64,000 nucleotides of DNA from NCBI RefSeq assembly GCF_008704535.1, contig NZ_CP023701.1:2976001-3040000 (forward strand), in the 5' to 3' direction. The DNA comes from Streptomyces subrutilus (GTDB taxonomy: Bacteria; Actinomycetota; Actinomycetes; Streptomycetales; Streptomycetaceae). The notes beneath the pieces are model-generated. The model was not told where the DNA came from, made no database searches, and worked only from the letters and a program-made list of their open reading frames with translations. Below are positions 25,414 to 34,184 of the stretch, in pieces; the first letter of the stretch is position 1; every line of letters begins with the position of its first letter. The position numbers and the translations under genes are program-made.

Positions 25414-26460
25414 TCAGATCGTCGCGGTGTCGATCACGAAGCGGTAGCGCACGTCGCTGGAGAGCACCCGCTCGTAGGCCTCGTTGATCTGCCCGGCGTC
25501 GATCAGCTCGATCTCCGCGCCCAGGCCGTGCTCGGCGCAGAAGTCCAGCATCTCCTGCGTCTCCGGGATGCCGCCGATGGACGATCCGGCGAGCGTCTTG
25601 CGGCCGGCTATGACGGAGAAGAGGTTCAGCGAGACCGGCTCCTCGGGGGCGCCGACGTTGACGAAGGCCCCGTCCACCTTCAGCAGCGACAGGTAGGCGT
25701 CCAGCGGCAGCGGGGCCGACACGGTCGAGACGATCAGGTCGAAGGTGCCGGCCAGCTTCTCGAAGGTGGTCTCGTCGTTGGTGGCGTAGTAGTGGGAGGC
25801 GCCCAGCTTCAGGCCGTCCTCCTTCTTGCGCAGGGACTGCGACAGCACGGTGACCTCGGCGCCCAGCGCGGCGGCGATCTTCACGCCCATGTGGCCGAGG
25901 CCGCCGAGGCCGACGATGGCGACCTTCTTGCCCGGGCCGGCCTCCCAGTGCTTCAGCGGCGAGTACAGGGTGATGCCCGCGCACAGCAGCGGGGCCGCGA
26001 TGTCGAGGGCGAGGCCCTCGGGGATGCGGACGGCGTAGTTCTCGTCGACGACGACGTGCGTGGAGTAGCCGCCGTAGGTGGGCTCGCCCTCCTTGTCGCG
26101 GCCGTTGTAGGTGGGGGTCATGCCCTTGACGCAGTACTGCTCCTGGCCGCGCCGGCAGTACTCGCAAGCGCGGCAGGAGTCGACGAAGCAGCCGACGCCC
26201 ACCCGGTCGCCGACCGCGTACCTGGTGACGCCGGGGCCGACCTCGGCGACGACGCCCGCGATCTCGTGGCCCGGGACCATCGGGAAGATGCCCTCGCCCC
26301 AGCCGTCGCGGGCCTGGTGGATGTCGGAGTGGCAGATGCCGGCGTACTTGATGTCGATGAGGACGTCGTGCTCGCCGACCGGGCGGCGCGGGACGGTGGT
26401 GCGCTCCAGCGGGGCCTTCGCGGCGGGGGCGGCGTAGGCGGCGACCTGGGTGACGGACAT
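25414..26460 (-). CDS. zinc-dependent NAD(P) alcohol dehydrogenase
   Basis: 348 residues of the cinnamyl-alcohol/YahK-like medium-chain dehydrogenase family. Catalytic zinc ligands are in G-I-C-H-S-D-I-H and G-H-E-I-A-G; the structural zinc loop is [15 protein letters not shown]. The dinucleotide fold shows [11 protein letters not shown]. It reduces aldehydes to alcohols, most likely with NADPH. The start is ATG 26460 (M-S-V-T-Q-V-A-A-Y). Upstream lies the array of three phased palindromes, so the gene is probably tightly regulated, perhaps by the divergent XRE protein. Confidence 0.92.
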   Translation of the reverse strand: MSVTQVAAYAAPAAKAPLERTTVPRRPVGEHDVLIDIKYAGICHSDIHQARDGWGEGIFPMVPGHEIAGVVAEVGPGVTRYAVGDRVGVGCFVDSCRACEYCRRGQEQYCVKGMTPTYNGRDKEGEPTYGGYSTHVVVDENYAVRIPEGLALDIAAPLLCAGITLYSPLKHWEAGPGKKVAIVGLGGLGHMGVKIAAALGAEVTVLSQSLRKKEDGLKLGASHYYATNDETTFEKLAGTFDLIVSTVSAPLPLDAYLSLLKVDGAFVNVGAPEEPVSLNLFSVIAGRKTLAGSSIGGIPETQEMLDFCAEHGLGAEIELIDAGQINEAYERVLSSDVRYRFVIDTATI

Positions 26461-26540
26461 GGGGGATGCTCCTCGGCGGTACGCGGTCGGAAGGTGTGCG
26501 GTGGGCGGCGCGCTCCGCACCGCGCGGAGGCGGGGTGCGG

Positions 26541-26600
26541 GACCGTCGGCGACGGTGCTGCACCCTCCGTGGCGGTGCGACACCGTACGTGACGGTGCTG
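26541..26600. promoter_or_regulatory. three palindromic sites repeated every 20 bp
   Basis: Three 17-mers start at exact 20-base intervals: GACCGTCGGCGACGGTG (26541), CACCCTCCGTGGCGGTG (26561) and CACCGTACGTGACGGTG (26581). The first and third contain perfect ACCGT-N5-ACGGT inverted repeats; the middle one is degenerate. A 20-bp period places all sites on one face of the helix, typical of cooperative operator arrays. It lies 81-140 bases before the alcohol dehydrogenase start, in the 312-base region shared with the XRE regulator gene, which otherwise shows no gene. Confidence 0.7.
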
Positions 26601-26772
26601 ACGTGACGCCCGAGGTACCTGTGGCACATGGGGCTCGTGCCGTACACCTCCACCCTGCCCCGCTCAGCCGTTCCCACCCAGCCCCCTGTCCTGCCTAGGA
26701 CTGCCGGACCTACCCTTGTCGGGGTCAGGCTGGGCCCGGCGCCGCACACGGGCGGCCGGAGATACTTGCGGT

Positions 26773-27699
26773 ATGGACCAGCTTGATCAGCGAGCCGAAC
26801 TGGGCGAGTTCCTGCGCTCCCGCCGGGCGCGGCTGCGCCCCGAGGACGTGGGCCTGCCCGACTACGGGCGCCACCGCAGGGTGCCCGGGCTGCGCCGGGA
26901 GGAGCTGGCGCAGCTGGCGGGGGTGTCCGTCGCGTACTACACCCGGCTGGAACAGGGCAACGGCCACAACGTCTCGGCGGAGGTGCTGGACGCCATCGCC
27001 CGGGCCCTGCGGCTGGACGACACGGAGTGCACCCACCTCACGCACCTGGCCCGGCCCCGCACCCGCAAGCAGCGCAGCCGCCCGCACCGTCCGCAGCAGG
27101 TGCGGCCGGCGCTGCGGACGCTGATGGACGCGATGGACGGCGTACCGGCGTACCTCGTGGGGCACCGGCAGGACGTGATCGGCTGGAACCGGCTGGCGGC
27201 GGCCGTCTTCGGGGACTTCGGGGCGCTGCCGGCCTCCGAGCGGAACCTGGTGCGGCTGGTGTTCCTGGACCCGGCGACGGCGGAGCTGTACCAGGACTGG
27301 GAGTGCCGGGCGTGCGAGGTGGTCAGCAACCTGCGGATGTACGCGGGCGAGCACCCGGAGGACGAGCAGCTGTCCGCGCTGGTCGGTGAGCTGTCGGTGA
27401 AGAACGAGGAGTTCCGGCAGCTGTGGGCGGCGCACACCGTGGCGGACAAGACGCACGGCGTGAAGCGGCTGCGGCACCCGCTGGTGGGCGAGCTGAGCCT
27501 GGCGTTCGAGACCCTGCGGCTGCCGGACGACGGGGAACAGGCGCTGGTGGTCTTCCACGCGGCCCCCGGCTCGCCGTCCTCCGACGCCCTCGCCCTGCTG
27601 TCGTCGTGGTCCACGCCCGCGGATCCGGCGGCCGGGGCGGCGGGCGGGACGGGACCGGAGCCGGAGACCGCGTCGGCGCCGGCCCCGAAGCCCTCCTAG
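26773..27699 (+). CDS. XRE-type regulator with MmyB-like C-terminal domain
   Basis: 308 residues. The N-terminal helix-turn-helix (R-R-E-E-L-A-Q-L-A-G-V-S-V-A-Y-Y-T-R-L-E-Q-G) and following linker match the many streptomycete XRE regulators carrying an MmyB-like ligand-binding domain (P-A-Y-L-V-G-H-R-Q-D-V-I-G-W-N-R-L-A-A-A-V-F-G-D-F). These often control a divergently transcribed oxidoreductase, as here. The tail after residue 280 is proline/alanine-rich. The ATG sits six bases after GATACT, so the message may be leaderless. Confidence 0.88.
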   Translation: MDQLDQRAELGEFLRSRRARLRPEDVGLPDYGRHRRVPGLRREELAQLAGVSVAYYTRLEQGNGHNVSAEVLDAIARALRLDDTECTHLTHLARPRTRKQRSRPHRPQQVRPALRTLMDAMDGVPAYLVGHRQDVIGWNRLAAAVFGDFGALPASERNLVRLVFLDPATAELYQDWECRACEVVSNLRMYAGEHPEDEQLSALVGELSVKNEEFRQLWAAHTVADKTHGVKRLRHPLVGELSLAFETLRLPDDGEQALVVFHAAPGSPSSDALALLSSWSTPADPAAGAAGGTGPEPETASAPAPKPS

Positions 27700-27758
27700 G
27701 CCGGCTCCGCGCGCGGCCCCGGGGCGGCGGGGCCGCCCCCCGCCTCAGGGGTCCTCCG

Positions 27759-28436
27759 TCACGGGTTCTCGGTCACGGTGACCTTGCCCCGCCGGATGGT
27801 CGCCACCCTCGGCGCCCGCTTCGCCAGGGCGCTGTCGTGGGTGACCATGACGAAGGTCAGGCCGTGCTCCTTCCACAGCCCCTCCAGCAGCTCCATGACC
27901 TCGTCCCGCATGGACTCGTCGAGGTTGCCGGTCGGCTCGTCGGCCAGCAGCACCTTCGGCCGCTTCACCAGCGCCCGGGCGATGGCGACGCGCTGCTGCT
28001 GGCCCCCGGACATCTCGCCCGGCACGTGCCCCATCCGTTCGGCCAGACCCACCGACTCCAGGGCTTCGGCGGCCCGTTCGCGCCGCTCGCGGGCCTTGAG
28101 GCCGAGCGGGACCAGGGCCGTCTCGACGTTCTCCCGGGCCGTCAGGGTGGGGATCAGGTTGAAGGACTGGAAGACGAAGCCGATGTTCTCGGCGCGGACC
28201 CGGGTGAGGCGGGCCTCGGAGACCGTGGCCAGGTCCAGGCCGTCGAGGACGACCTGGCCGGCGGTGGGCCGGTCCAGCGCGCCCAGCATCTGGAGCAGGG
28301 TGGACTTGCCGCCGCCCGTGGGGCCCTGGATGACGAGCCGGCCGCCGTCCTCGATGGTCAGGTCGACGCCGGCGAGCGCGTCGATGGTCTCCTTGCCGCG
28401 CCGGTAGCGCTTGGTGACCGCGGTGAGTTGGTACAT
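27759..28436 (-). CDS. MacB/LolD-type ABC transporter ATP-binding protein
   Basis: 225 residues. Walker A G-P-T-G-G-G-K-S-T, signature M-S-G-G-Q-Q-Q-R-V-A-I-A-R-A and Walker B V-L-L-A-D-E-P-T-G-N-L-D identify the lipoprotein-export/MacB subgroup (short length, E-N-I-G-F-V-F-Q-S-F-N-L-I-P segment). It pairs with the FtsX-like permease encoded just upstream on the same strand, 75 bases away. Such systems act as mechanotransmitters moving lipids, peptides or drugs rather than importing nutrients. Substrate unknown. Confidence 0.92.
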   Translation of the reverse strand: MYQLTAVTKRYRRGKETIDALAGVDLTIEDGGRLVIQGPTGGGKSTLLQMLGALDRPTAGQVVLDGLDLATVSEARLTRVRAENIGFVFQSFNLIPTLTARENVETALVPLGLKARERRERAAEALESVGLAERMGHVPGEMSGGQQQRVAIARALVKRPKVLLADEPTGNLDESMRDEVMELLEGLWKEHGLTFVMVTHDSALAKRAPRVATIRRGKVTVTENP

Positions 28437-28511
28437 CTCGTTCCTCGCTTGCTCGGATCGGTACGTGCGGACGCGCGTGCGGGCGTACGCGGGCTGCGGG
28501 GCCCGCGGGGC

Positions 28512-30005
28512 CTACTCGACCCGGCGCAGGGCGTCGGCCGGCCGCAGCCGGGAGGCCCGCCAGCCGCCGAAGCCGCCCGCGACCAGGCCGCCCAGCACGG
28601 CGAGGCCGACGGCCAGGCCGATGGTGGCGAGCGAGACGGGCGCGGTGAGGGCCACGTCCAGGGCCTTGCCGGCGGACTCGCGGGCACCGCGGCCGAACCC
28701 GGCCCCGCCGCGCCCGGCCGCGCGCATCGCGCCGCCGCCCCCGCCGGCCAGGTGGGCGGTGAGGGTGGGGCTGATCGCGGTGATCAGCCGGGCCGCCGCA
28801 AGGCCCAGCGCGATGCCGAGGGCGCCGCCGATCAGGCCGTTGACCAGGGCTTCGCCGGCGACCTGGCGGGTGACGCGACCGCTCTTCCAGCCGAGGGCCT
28901 TGAGCGTGCCGAACTCGCGGACGCGCCGGCTGACGGCCGCGGAGGTGAGGAGCCCGGCGACGAGGAAGGCGGCGGCGAGCACGGCGTACGAGAGCCAGGT
29001 GCCGACGGTGTCGGCGAGCGAGGCGGCCGTGGACAGCGAGCCGGAGACGGTGTCGGCCAGGTCGGCGGAGGTGGTGACGGTGGTGTCGGGGACGTTCTTC
29101 TGGATGGCCTGCTTGACCGGGCCGATGTTCTGCGAGTCCGCGGCCCGCACGTACACCGTGGTGATCTTGTCGGGGGTCCCGGCGAGGGTCTGGGCCTGCT
29201 TCAGGGGGAGGTAGACGTTGGCCGCGGCGTCCCCGCTGTCGGCGGTGGCGATGCCGACGACCTTGAACTTGGCGCCCTTGACGGTGAGTTCGGAGTCCAC
29301 GGCCAGCTTGTTCTGCCGTGCGTAGGCGCTGTCGACGACGGCGACGGCCGTGTCGGCGTCGGCGGCCGCGAAGCCGCGCCCCGAGGTGATCTTCGAGGTG
29401 GTGAGCGGGCCGAGGCCGGCCCGGGTGACGTCCGCGCCGTAGACGGAGAAGGAGTTGACGTCGAAGTCGGCCCCGCCGCCCTCGACCGTGCCGGCCGCCG
29501 GGCCCCCGCCACCGCCGCCGGTGGCGCCCGGTTTGGCCGCGCCGCCGCCCTCGGCCCGCCGGAACTCACCGCGCTTGAACTGGCCGTTCACCTTCATCAC
29601 CTGGAGGCTGAGGCCGCCGGCCGCCTGGGCGACGCCGTCCTGGCCGGCCACCTGGCTGACGGTGGCCGCGTCCAGGGTCTGGAAGCCCTGCGGCATCACG
29701 AGGTCGCTGCTCTGCTCGGGCGCGGCCGTCCCGTCGGCGCCCTCCCCCTCGGGCTTGGCGTCGAACCTGAAGCGCGGGCGGGCCGCGGCGCCGCCCTCCC
29801 CCGGCGGGGCCTGGGCCTTGGTGACGGTCATGTCCGTGCCCAGCCCGTAGAGCGACTGGAGGACGGTGCCCTGCGCCCGTGTCATGCCCGCGGAGACGGA
29901 GGTGACGACGATGACCAGGGCGATGCCCAGGGCGAGCCCGGAGGCGACCACGAGCGCCGCCTTGCGGCGGCGGCGCAACTCGCGCCGGAGGTAGGTGAAG
30001 AACAT
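28512..30005 (-). CDS. FtsX/MacB-type ABC transporter permease
   Basis: 497 residues from ATG 30005 (M-F-F-T-Y-L-R-R-E-L-R-R-R-R-K-A-A); a GTG at 30026 would add seven. One N-terminal helix, a large extracytoplasmic MacB periplasmic core-like domain (residues about 45-330, with glycine/proline-rich loops) and three C-terminal helices (FtsX domain, E-F-G-T-L-K-A-L-G-W-K-S-G-R-V-T). The E-x-G-x-L-K-A-L-G motif couples to the ATPase. No strong ribosome binding site is visible at either start. Confidence 0.88.
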   Translation of the reverse strand: MFFTYLRRELRRRRKAALVVASGLALGIALVIVVTSVSAGMTRAQGTVLQSLYGLGTDMTVTKAQAPPGEGGAAARPRFRFDAKPEGEGADGTAAPEQSSDLVMPQGFQTLDAATVSQVAGQDGVAQAAGGLSLQVMKVNGQFKRGEFRRAEGGGAAKPGATGGGGGGPAAGTVEGGGADFDVNSFSVYGADVTRAGLGPLTTSKITSGRGFAAADADTAVAVVDSAYARQNKLAVDSELTVKGAKFKVVGIATADSGDAAANVYLPLKQAQTLAGTPDKITTVYVRAADSQNIGPVKQAIQKNVPDTTVTTSADLADTVSGSLSTAASLADTVGTWLSYAVLAAAFLVAGLLTSAAVSRRVREFGTLKALGWKSGRVTRQVAGEALVNGLIGGALGIALGLAAARLITAISPTLTAHLAGGGGGAMRAAGRGGAGFGRGARESAGKALDVALTAPVSLATIGLAVGLAVLGGLVAGGFGGWRASRLRPADALRRVE

Positions 30006-30068
30006 GCGGCCGAAGCTAGGCGGCACCCCTGATCGCGGGATAAGGCCCGGGTGAGAGTCCCATGAAAA

Positions 30069-30110
30069 GGACGAGGGCGGGGGACCCTTCCGGGTCCCCC
30101 GCCCTCGTCC
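30069..30110. terminator. 19-bp perfect hairpin terminator
   Basis: Positions 30069-30087 (starting GGACGAGGGCGGGGGACCC) pair perfectly with 30092-30110 around the loop TTCC. It lies past the end of the L,D-transpeptidase gene and insulates it from the ABC permease gene on the same strand. Confidence 0.88.
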
Positions 30111-30165
30111 GCCTTCGTCCGTGCGGGTCGTGCGGGTCGTGCGTGCTACGCGGCCGTACGGGGCG

Positions 30166-31425
30166 TCAGGACGCCGCGCCGGCCTTCCACTCGGCCCAGC
30201 TCATGTTCCAGCCGTTGAGCCCGTTGTCCGGCTTGATGGTCTTGTCCGGGGAGTTCACCACGGTGACCACGTCGCCGATCAGCGAGTTGTCGAAGAACCA
30301 CGCGCCGGGCTGGTTCGGGTCGCCGGCGCCCTTGGCGTCGTTCAGGCCGACACAGCCGTGGCTGGTGTTGACGCTGCCGAAGATCGAGTCGGAGCCCCAG
30401 TAGTTGCCGTGGATGAAGGTGCCGGAGTTCGACAGCCGCATCGCGTGGGGCACGTCCTTGATGTCGTACTCGCCCTTGCCGTCGTCGTCGGTGAAGCCGA
30501 CGGTGGCGCCGTTCATCCGGGTCTCCTTGAACTTCTCGGAGATCACCATCTGGCCGTTGTACGTCGGGTTCTCCGGGGAGCCCGCCGAGATCGGGATGGT
30601 CTTGAGGACCGCGCCGTCCCGGGTGACCGTCATCTTCTTCGTCTTCGCGTCGACCGTGGAGACCTGGCTGCGGCCCACCTTGAAGGTGACGGTCTTGCTC
30701 TGGACGCCCTGGACGCCCGGGGCCCCCTGCACGCCCTCCAGCTCCAGCTTCAGCGTGACGGTGGAGTTCGCCTGCCAGTACTGCTCGGGGCGGAAGTCCA
30801 GCCGCTGCGAGCCGAACCAGTGGCCGACGACCTCCTGGCCGCTGCTGGACGAGACGTTGATGGCCGCCTGCACGGCCTTCTGGTCCTTGATCGGCTTGTT
30901 GAAGGTGATCGAGACCGGCATGCCCACGCCGACCGTCTGTCCCTGGTCCGGGATGAACGAGCCGACGAAGCTGTTCTCCGGGGAGACGGTGGTGAAGGAG
31001 GCGTTCTCGTGCGCCTCGCGGCCGTCGGCGTCCTTCGCCGTCGCCGAGACCGCGTACTTGGTGGAGCGCTTCAGCGCGGTGTCGGGCTTCCAGCTCTTGC
31101 CGTCGGCGGCTATCTTGCCCGCCACGACGGTTCCCTCGGAGGACTTGAGCTCCACCTGGGTGAGCGTGCCGTCACTGACCGCGACGTTGGCCGAGTCGTT
31201 GAGGCCGACGTTGCCGGCCCCGTCCTTCGGGGTGATGGCTATTTTGGCCTTGGAGGTGTCCTTGGCCGCCGCGGCGTCGACGTCCGCCTGGGACTTGCTG
31301 GCCTCGCCGTTGCCCTTCGGCGAACCGCCGCCCCCGTCGCTGCACGCCGAGAGCACCAGTACGCCGCCGAGCACGGCGGATATGGCCGTCAAAGACCTTC
31401 TCCGCCGCTTGCTGTCCGTCCTCAC
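30166..31425 (-). CDS. L,D-transpeptidase lipoprotein
   Basis: About 419 residues from GTG 31425, which has GGAG six bases upstream; ATG 31437 is the alternative. A lipoprotein signal (I-S-A-V-L-G-G-V-L-V-L-S-A-C-S) anchors it outside the membrane. Two Ig-like (BIG) domains precede the C-terminal YkuD catalytic domain, with I-H-G-N-Y-W-G and the active-site S-H-G-C-V-G-L. The enzyme forms 3-3 cross-links in peptidoglycan, as the LdtMt2-type proteins of mycobacteria do. Monocistronic, with a strong terminator at its end. Confidence 0.93.
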   Translation of the reverse strand: MRTDSKRRRRSLTAISAVLGGVLVLSACSDGGGGSPKGNGEASKSQADVDAAAAKDTSKAKIAITPKDGAGNVGLNDSANVAVSDGTLTQVELKSSEGTVVAGKIAADGKSWKPDTALKRSTKYAVSATAKDADGREAHENASFTTVSPENSFVGSFIPDQGQTVGVGMPVSITFNKPIKDQKAVQAAINVSSSSGQEVVGHWFGSQRLDFRPEQYWQANSTVTLKLELEGVQGAPGVQGVQSKTVTFKVGRSQVSTVDAKTKKMTVTRDGAVLKTIPISAGSPENPTYNGQMVISEKFKETRMNGATVGFTDDDGKGEYDIKDVPHAMRLSNSGTFIHGNYWGSDSIFGSVNTSHGCVGLNDAKGAGDPNQPGAWFFDNSLIGDVVTVVNSPDKTIKPDNGLNGWNMSWAEWKAGAAS

Positions 31426-31571
31426 ACGCCACTCCATCGTTGCCGGATAACGCCGGGGCTGCCGTCCCGGGGTCGGGCCGGGCAGGGGGACAGACCCCCT
31501 GCCTGGTCCTGACAACGCGTTAACGCCGGGGTTCGGTTCCACATCCCGTTCGGATGTGGGCCACCCCACGG

Positions 31572-31913
31572 TCAGGCGTTGTCGTCTTCTTGGTCGAAGT
31601 CCCCATCTTCCTCGTCGAGGTCCCACTCCATCGACTCGGGGTCGTATTCCACGGGCTCGCTGCTCCACGAGGCCTGCGCCAGCTCGACCCCCGGGATGTC
31701 GACGACCAGGTCAGTGGGGTCGACGAGGTAGGCGAGGGCCTCCGACTCGTCCTCGCGGACGGCGGCCTCCGCGTGCCCGCGCTCCTCGTCGGGCATGAAC
31801 TCGTCGGCCTTGATGTGGGCGAGCGCGGCTCCGGTGAGTGCATCCGGATCGGGTACCTCCAGTACCAAATCGACCCGAAGCCGTACGTAACGTGATGTCT
31901 CAGAGGGGTTCAT
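31572..31913 (-). CDS. conserved acidic protein, unknown function
   Basis: 113 residues, strongly acidic at the C-terminus (W-D-L-D-E-E-D-G-D-F-D-Q-E-D-D). It begins M-N-P-S-E-T-S-R-Y-V-R-L-R-V-D-L-V-L-E-V-P-D and looks like a small globular actinobacterial protein. TACGCT (31921-31926) ends exactly seven bases before the ATG, so the message is probably leaderless. No domain recognised. Confidence 0.75.
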   Translation of the reverse strand: MNPSETSRYVRLRVDLVLEVPDPDALTGAALAHIKADEFMPDEERGHAEAAVREDESEALAYLVDPTDLVVDIPGVELAQASWSSEPVEYDPESMEWDLDEEDGDFDQEDDNA

Positions 31914-31920
31914 ACGACGG

Positions 31921-31926
31921 AGCGTA
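31921..31926 (-). promoter_or_regulatory. -10 box of a leaderless gene
   Basis: TACGCT on the minus strand lies seven bases before the ATG at 31913, the geometry at which transcription starts on the first base of the start codon. Confidence 0.5.
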
Positions 31927-32021
31927 AGCCCGCGGGAACCCCCGACTTTCCCACGACCCGCCCCTTTCCGTAGCATCACCGCACACGGCCAATTCGCTGC
32001 TGCCACAAGGGGGATCGCACC

Positions 32022-32357
32022 GTGTCCGCACGTCGACCGCTGCTCACCGCTCTCGGAGCGACCACCCTCCTCGGCGCCCTGTGGTTCGTGCCCTCCGCGG
32101 GCGCCACCGCTCCGGGCGCCGGTCCGGGGGATTCCGGCGTACCCGCCCCCGCGAACCACGCGGTCCGCGCGAACGCCGCCGCGGCGGCCTCCACGACCGT
32201 CACCACCACGCGGACGGCCGGGCAGCCGCCCGCCCCGCTCCTGCTCGCCGACACGGGCTCCGTGGACACCGCCCCCTACCTGCTGGGCGGTGCGCTCTGC
32301 CTGGGCGTCGGGGCCGGCTTCGTGACCTTCTCGGTGCGCCGCTCCCGCACCCCCTGA
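32022..32357 (+). CDS. small secreted protein with LAxTG sortase-like signal
   Basis: 111 residues from GTG 32022, preceded by AAGGGGGAT. The N-terminus is a signal peptide (P-L-L-T-A-L-G-A-T-T-L-L-G-A-L-W-F-V). The C-terminus reads L-L-A-D-T-G-S, then a hydrophobic helix (L-L-G-G-A-L-C-L-G-V-G-A-G-F-V-T-F) and the basic end R-R-S-R-T-P. LADTG fits the LAxTG recognition motif of class E sortases, used for streptomycete chaplins. The mature part is short and Ala/Thr/Pro-rich. Wall attachment is inferred. Confidence 0.7.
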   Translation: MSARRPLLTALGATTLLGALWFVPSAGATAPGAGPGDSGVPAPANHAVRANAAAAASTTVTTTRTAGQPPAPLLLADTGSVDTAPYLLGGALCLGVGAGFVTFSVRRSRTP

Positions 32358-32376
32358 GGGCGGCGCGGCGCGGCGC

Positions 32377-32417
32377 GCCGAAGGGGCCGCCCCGAAGACC
32401 GGGGCGGCCCCTTCGGC
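32377..32417. terminator. bidirectional terminator before hutH end
   Basis: GCCGAAGGGGCCGCCCC (32377-32393) pairs with 32401-32417 around a seven-base loop, between converging genes. Confidence 0.85.
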
Positions 32418-32446
32418 GGGTCCGCGGGGCGCCGTGGAGCGGGCCG

Positions 32447-33994
32447 TCAGGCCAGCGGGCCCGTGACCGGCTCCACCGCGGCGACGAGGCCGCCACTGCG
32501 GACGAACGCGTCGGCGGCGGCCAGGTCGGGGGCGAGGAAACGATCCGGCCCGGGGCCCTGCACGCCGGCCGCGCGGGCGGCGGCGATGGCGGCCCGGCTG
32601 GCCGGGGCCGGGGTCAGGCCGTGCCGCAGCTCGATGGCGCGGGTGGCCGCGTACAGCTCGATCGCGATGATCCGGGTCAGGTTGTCGACCGCGGTACGGA
32701 GCTTGCGCGCCGCCGACCACCCCATGGAGACGTGGTCCTCCTGCATGGCTGAGGAGGGGATCGAGTCGGCGGAGGCCGGTACGGCGAGCCGCTTCATCTC
32801 GCTGACCAGGGCGGCCTGCGTGTACTGGGCGATCATGAGACCGGAGTCCACGCCGGCGTCGTCCGCGAGGAACGGCGGCAGGCCGTGGCTGCGGTTCTTG
32901 TCGAGCAGCCGGTCGGTGCGGCGCTCGGCGATGGAGCCGAGGTCGGCGGCGGCGACGGCCAGGAAGTCCAGCACGTAGGCGACCGGGGCGCCGTGGAAGT
33001 TGCCGTTGGACTCGACCCGGCCGTCGGGCAGCACCACGGGGTTGTCGACGGCCGCGGCCAGCTCGCGGGAGGCCACCAGGGCGGCGTGCGCCATGGTGTC
33101 GCGGCCGGCGCCCGCCACCTGCGGGGCGCAGCGCACCGAGTAGGCGTCCTGCACGCGCGGGGCGGACTCCTCCTGGAAGTGCCCGGTGAGCCCGGAGCCG
33201 CGGAGCACGGCGGCCATGTTGGCGGCGGAGGCGCTCTGGCCGGGGTGCGGGCGGATGGCGTGCAGCTCGGGCTGGAGGACCTTCTCGGTGCCGAGCAGGG
33301 CCTCCAGGGTGAGGGCGGCGGTGATGTCGGCGGAGGTGTAGAGCCGGCCGAGGTCGGCGAGCGCCATGACCAGCATGCCGAGCATGCCGTCGGTGCCGTT
33401 GAGGAGGGCCAGGCCCTCCTTCTCGCGGAGCTCCACCGGCTCGATCCCGGCCTCGGCGAGCAGTTCGCCGGCGGGCCGGACGGTCCCGTCGGGGCCCTCG
33501 GCGTCGCCCTCGCCCATCAGCGCGAGCGCGCAGTGGGACAGCGGTGCGAGGTCGCCGGAGCAGCCGAGGGAGCCGTACTCGTGGACGACGGGGGTGATCC
33601 CGGCGTTGAGCACGTCGGCCATGGTCTGCGCGACGGAGGGCCGTACGCCGGTGTGGCCGGAGGCGACGGTCTTGAGCCGCAGGAACATCAGCGCGCGGAC
33701 GACCTCCCGCTCGACGCGCGGGCCCATGCCGGCGGCGTGCGAGCGGACGATGTTGCGCTGGAGCTGGGCGCGCAGCTCGGGGCTGATGTGGCGGGAGGCA
33801 AGGGCGCCGAAGCCGGTGGACACCCCGTAGACGGGCTCGGGCTTGGCGGCGAGCGCGTCGACGATCCGGCGGGCGCGGGCGAGCGCGTCGAGCGCCTCGC
33901 CGGACAGCTCGACCCGGGCGTTGCCGCGGGCGACGGCGATGACGTCCTCGGCGGTGACCCCGGACGTCCCCACCACGACAGTGTGCATATCCAT
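32447..33994 (-). CDS. hutH: histidine ammonia-lyase
   Basis: 515 residues, very like the enzyme of Streptomyces griseus. It removes ammonia from histidine to give urocanate, the first step of histidine use. The cofactor-forming segment reads G-S-L-G-C-S-G-D-L-A-P-L-S-H, with Cys-Ser-Gly where most homologues have Ala-Ser-Gly; cyclisation gives the MIO group. Further motifs are Y-G-V-S-T-G-F-G, Q-D-A-Y-S-V-R-C and E-D-H-V-S-M. The start is ATG 33994 (M-D-M-H-T-V-V-V-G); the upstream TAGGGT ends seven bases before it, indicating a leaderless transcript. Other hut genes are not in the window, usual for Streptomyces. Confidence 0.96.
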   Translation of the reverse strand: MDMHTVVVGTSGVTAEDVIAVARGNARVELSGEALDALARARRIVDALAAKPEPVYGVSTGFGALASRHISPELRAQLQRNIVRSHAAGMGPRVEREVVRALMFLRLKTVASGHTGVRPSVAQTMADVLNAGITPVVHEYGSLGCSGDLAPLSHCALALMGEGDAEGPDGTVRPAGELLAEAGIEPVELREKEGLALLNGTDGMLGMLVMALADLGRLYTSADITAALTLEALLGTEKVLQPELHAIRPHPGQSASAANMAAVLRGSGLTGHFQEESAPRVQDAYSVRCAPQVAGAGRDTMAHAALVASRELAAAVDNPVVLPDGRVESNGNFHGAPVAYVLDFLAVAAADLGSIAERRTDRLLDKNRSHGLPPFLADDAGVDSGLMIAQYTQAALVSEMKRLAVPASADSIPSSAMQEDHVSMGWSAARKLRTAVDNLTRIIAIELYAATRAIELRHGLTPAPASRAAIAAARAAGVQGPGPDRFLAPDLAAADAFVRSGGLVAAVEPVTGPLA

Positions 33995-34001
33995 ATTCAG
34001 C

Positions 34002-34030
34002 ACCCTACGGATTGAATCCCTTCATGTCAC
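34002..34030 (-). promoter_or_regulatory. hutH promoter
   Basis: On the minus strand, GTGACA (34030-34025), a 17-base spacer and TAGGGT (34007-34002) form a good HrdB-type promoter. The -10 ends seven bases before the hutH ATG. Confidence 0.65.
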
Positions 34031-34184
34031 TAGCGGGACGGGCACGGACCCCTTGCCGACCGCGGCGCCGTACGGGCCCCGTGCGGGCCCCCGTACGGGC
34101 CGACCGGGACGCGGCGCGACCGGCCCGGCGGCCCGGCGGCCCGGCCGCCGGGGCCCGTCCATCGCGGCCCGTCCTGAGCGGCCG

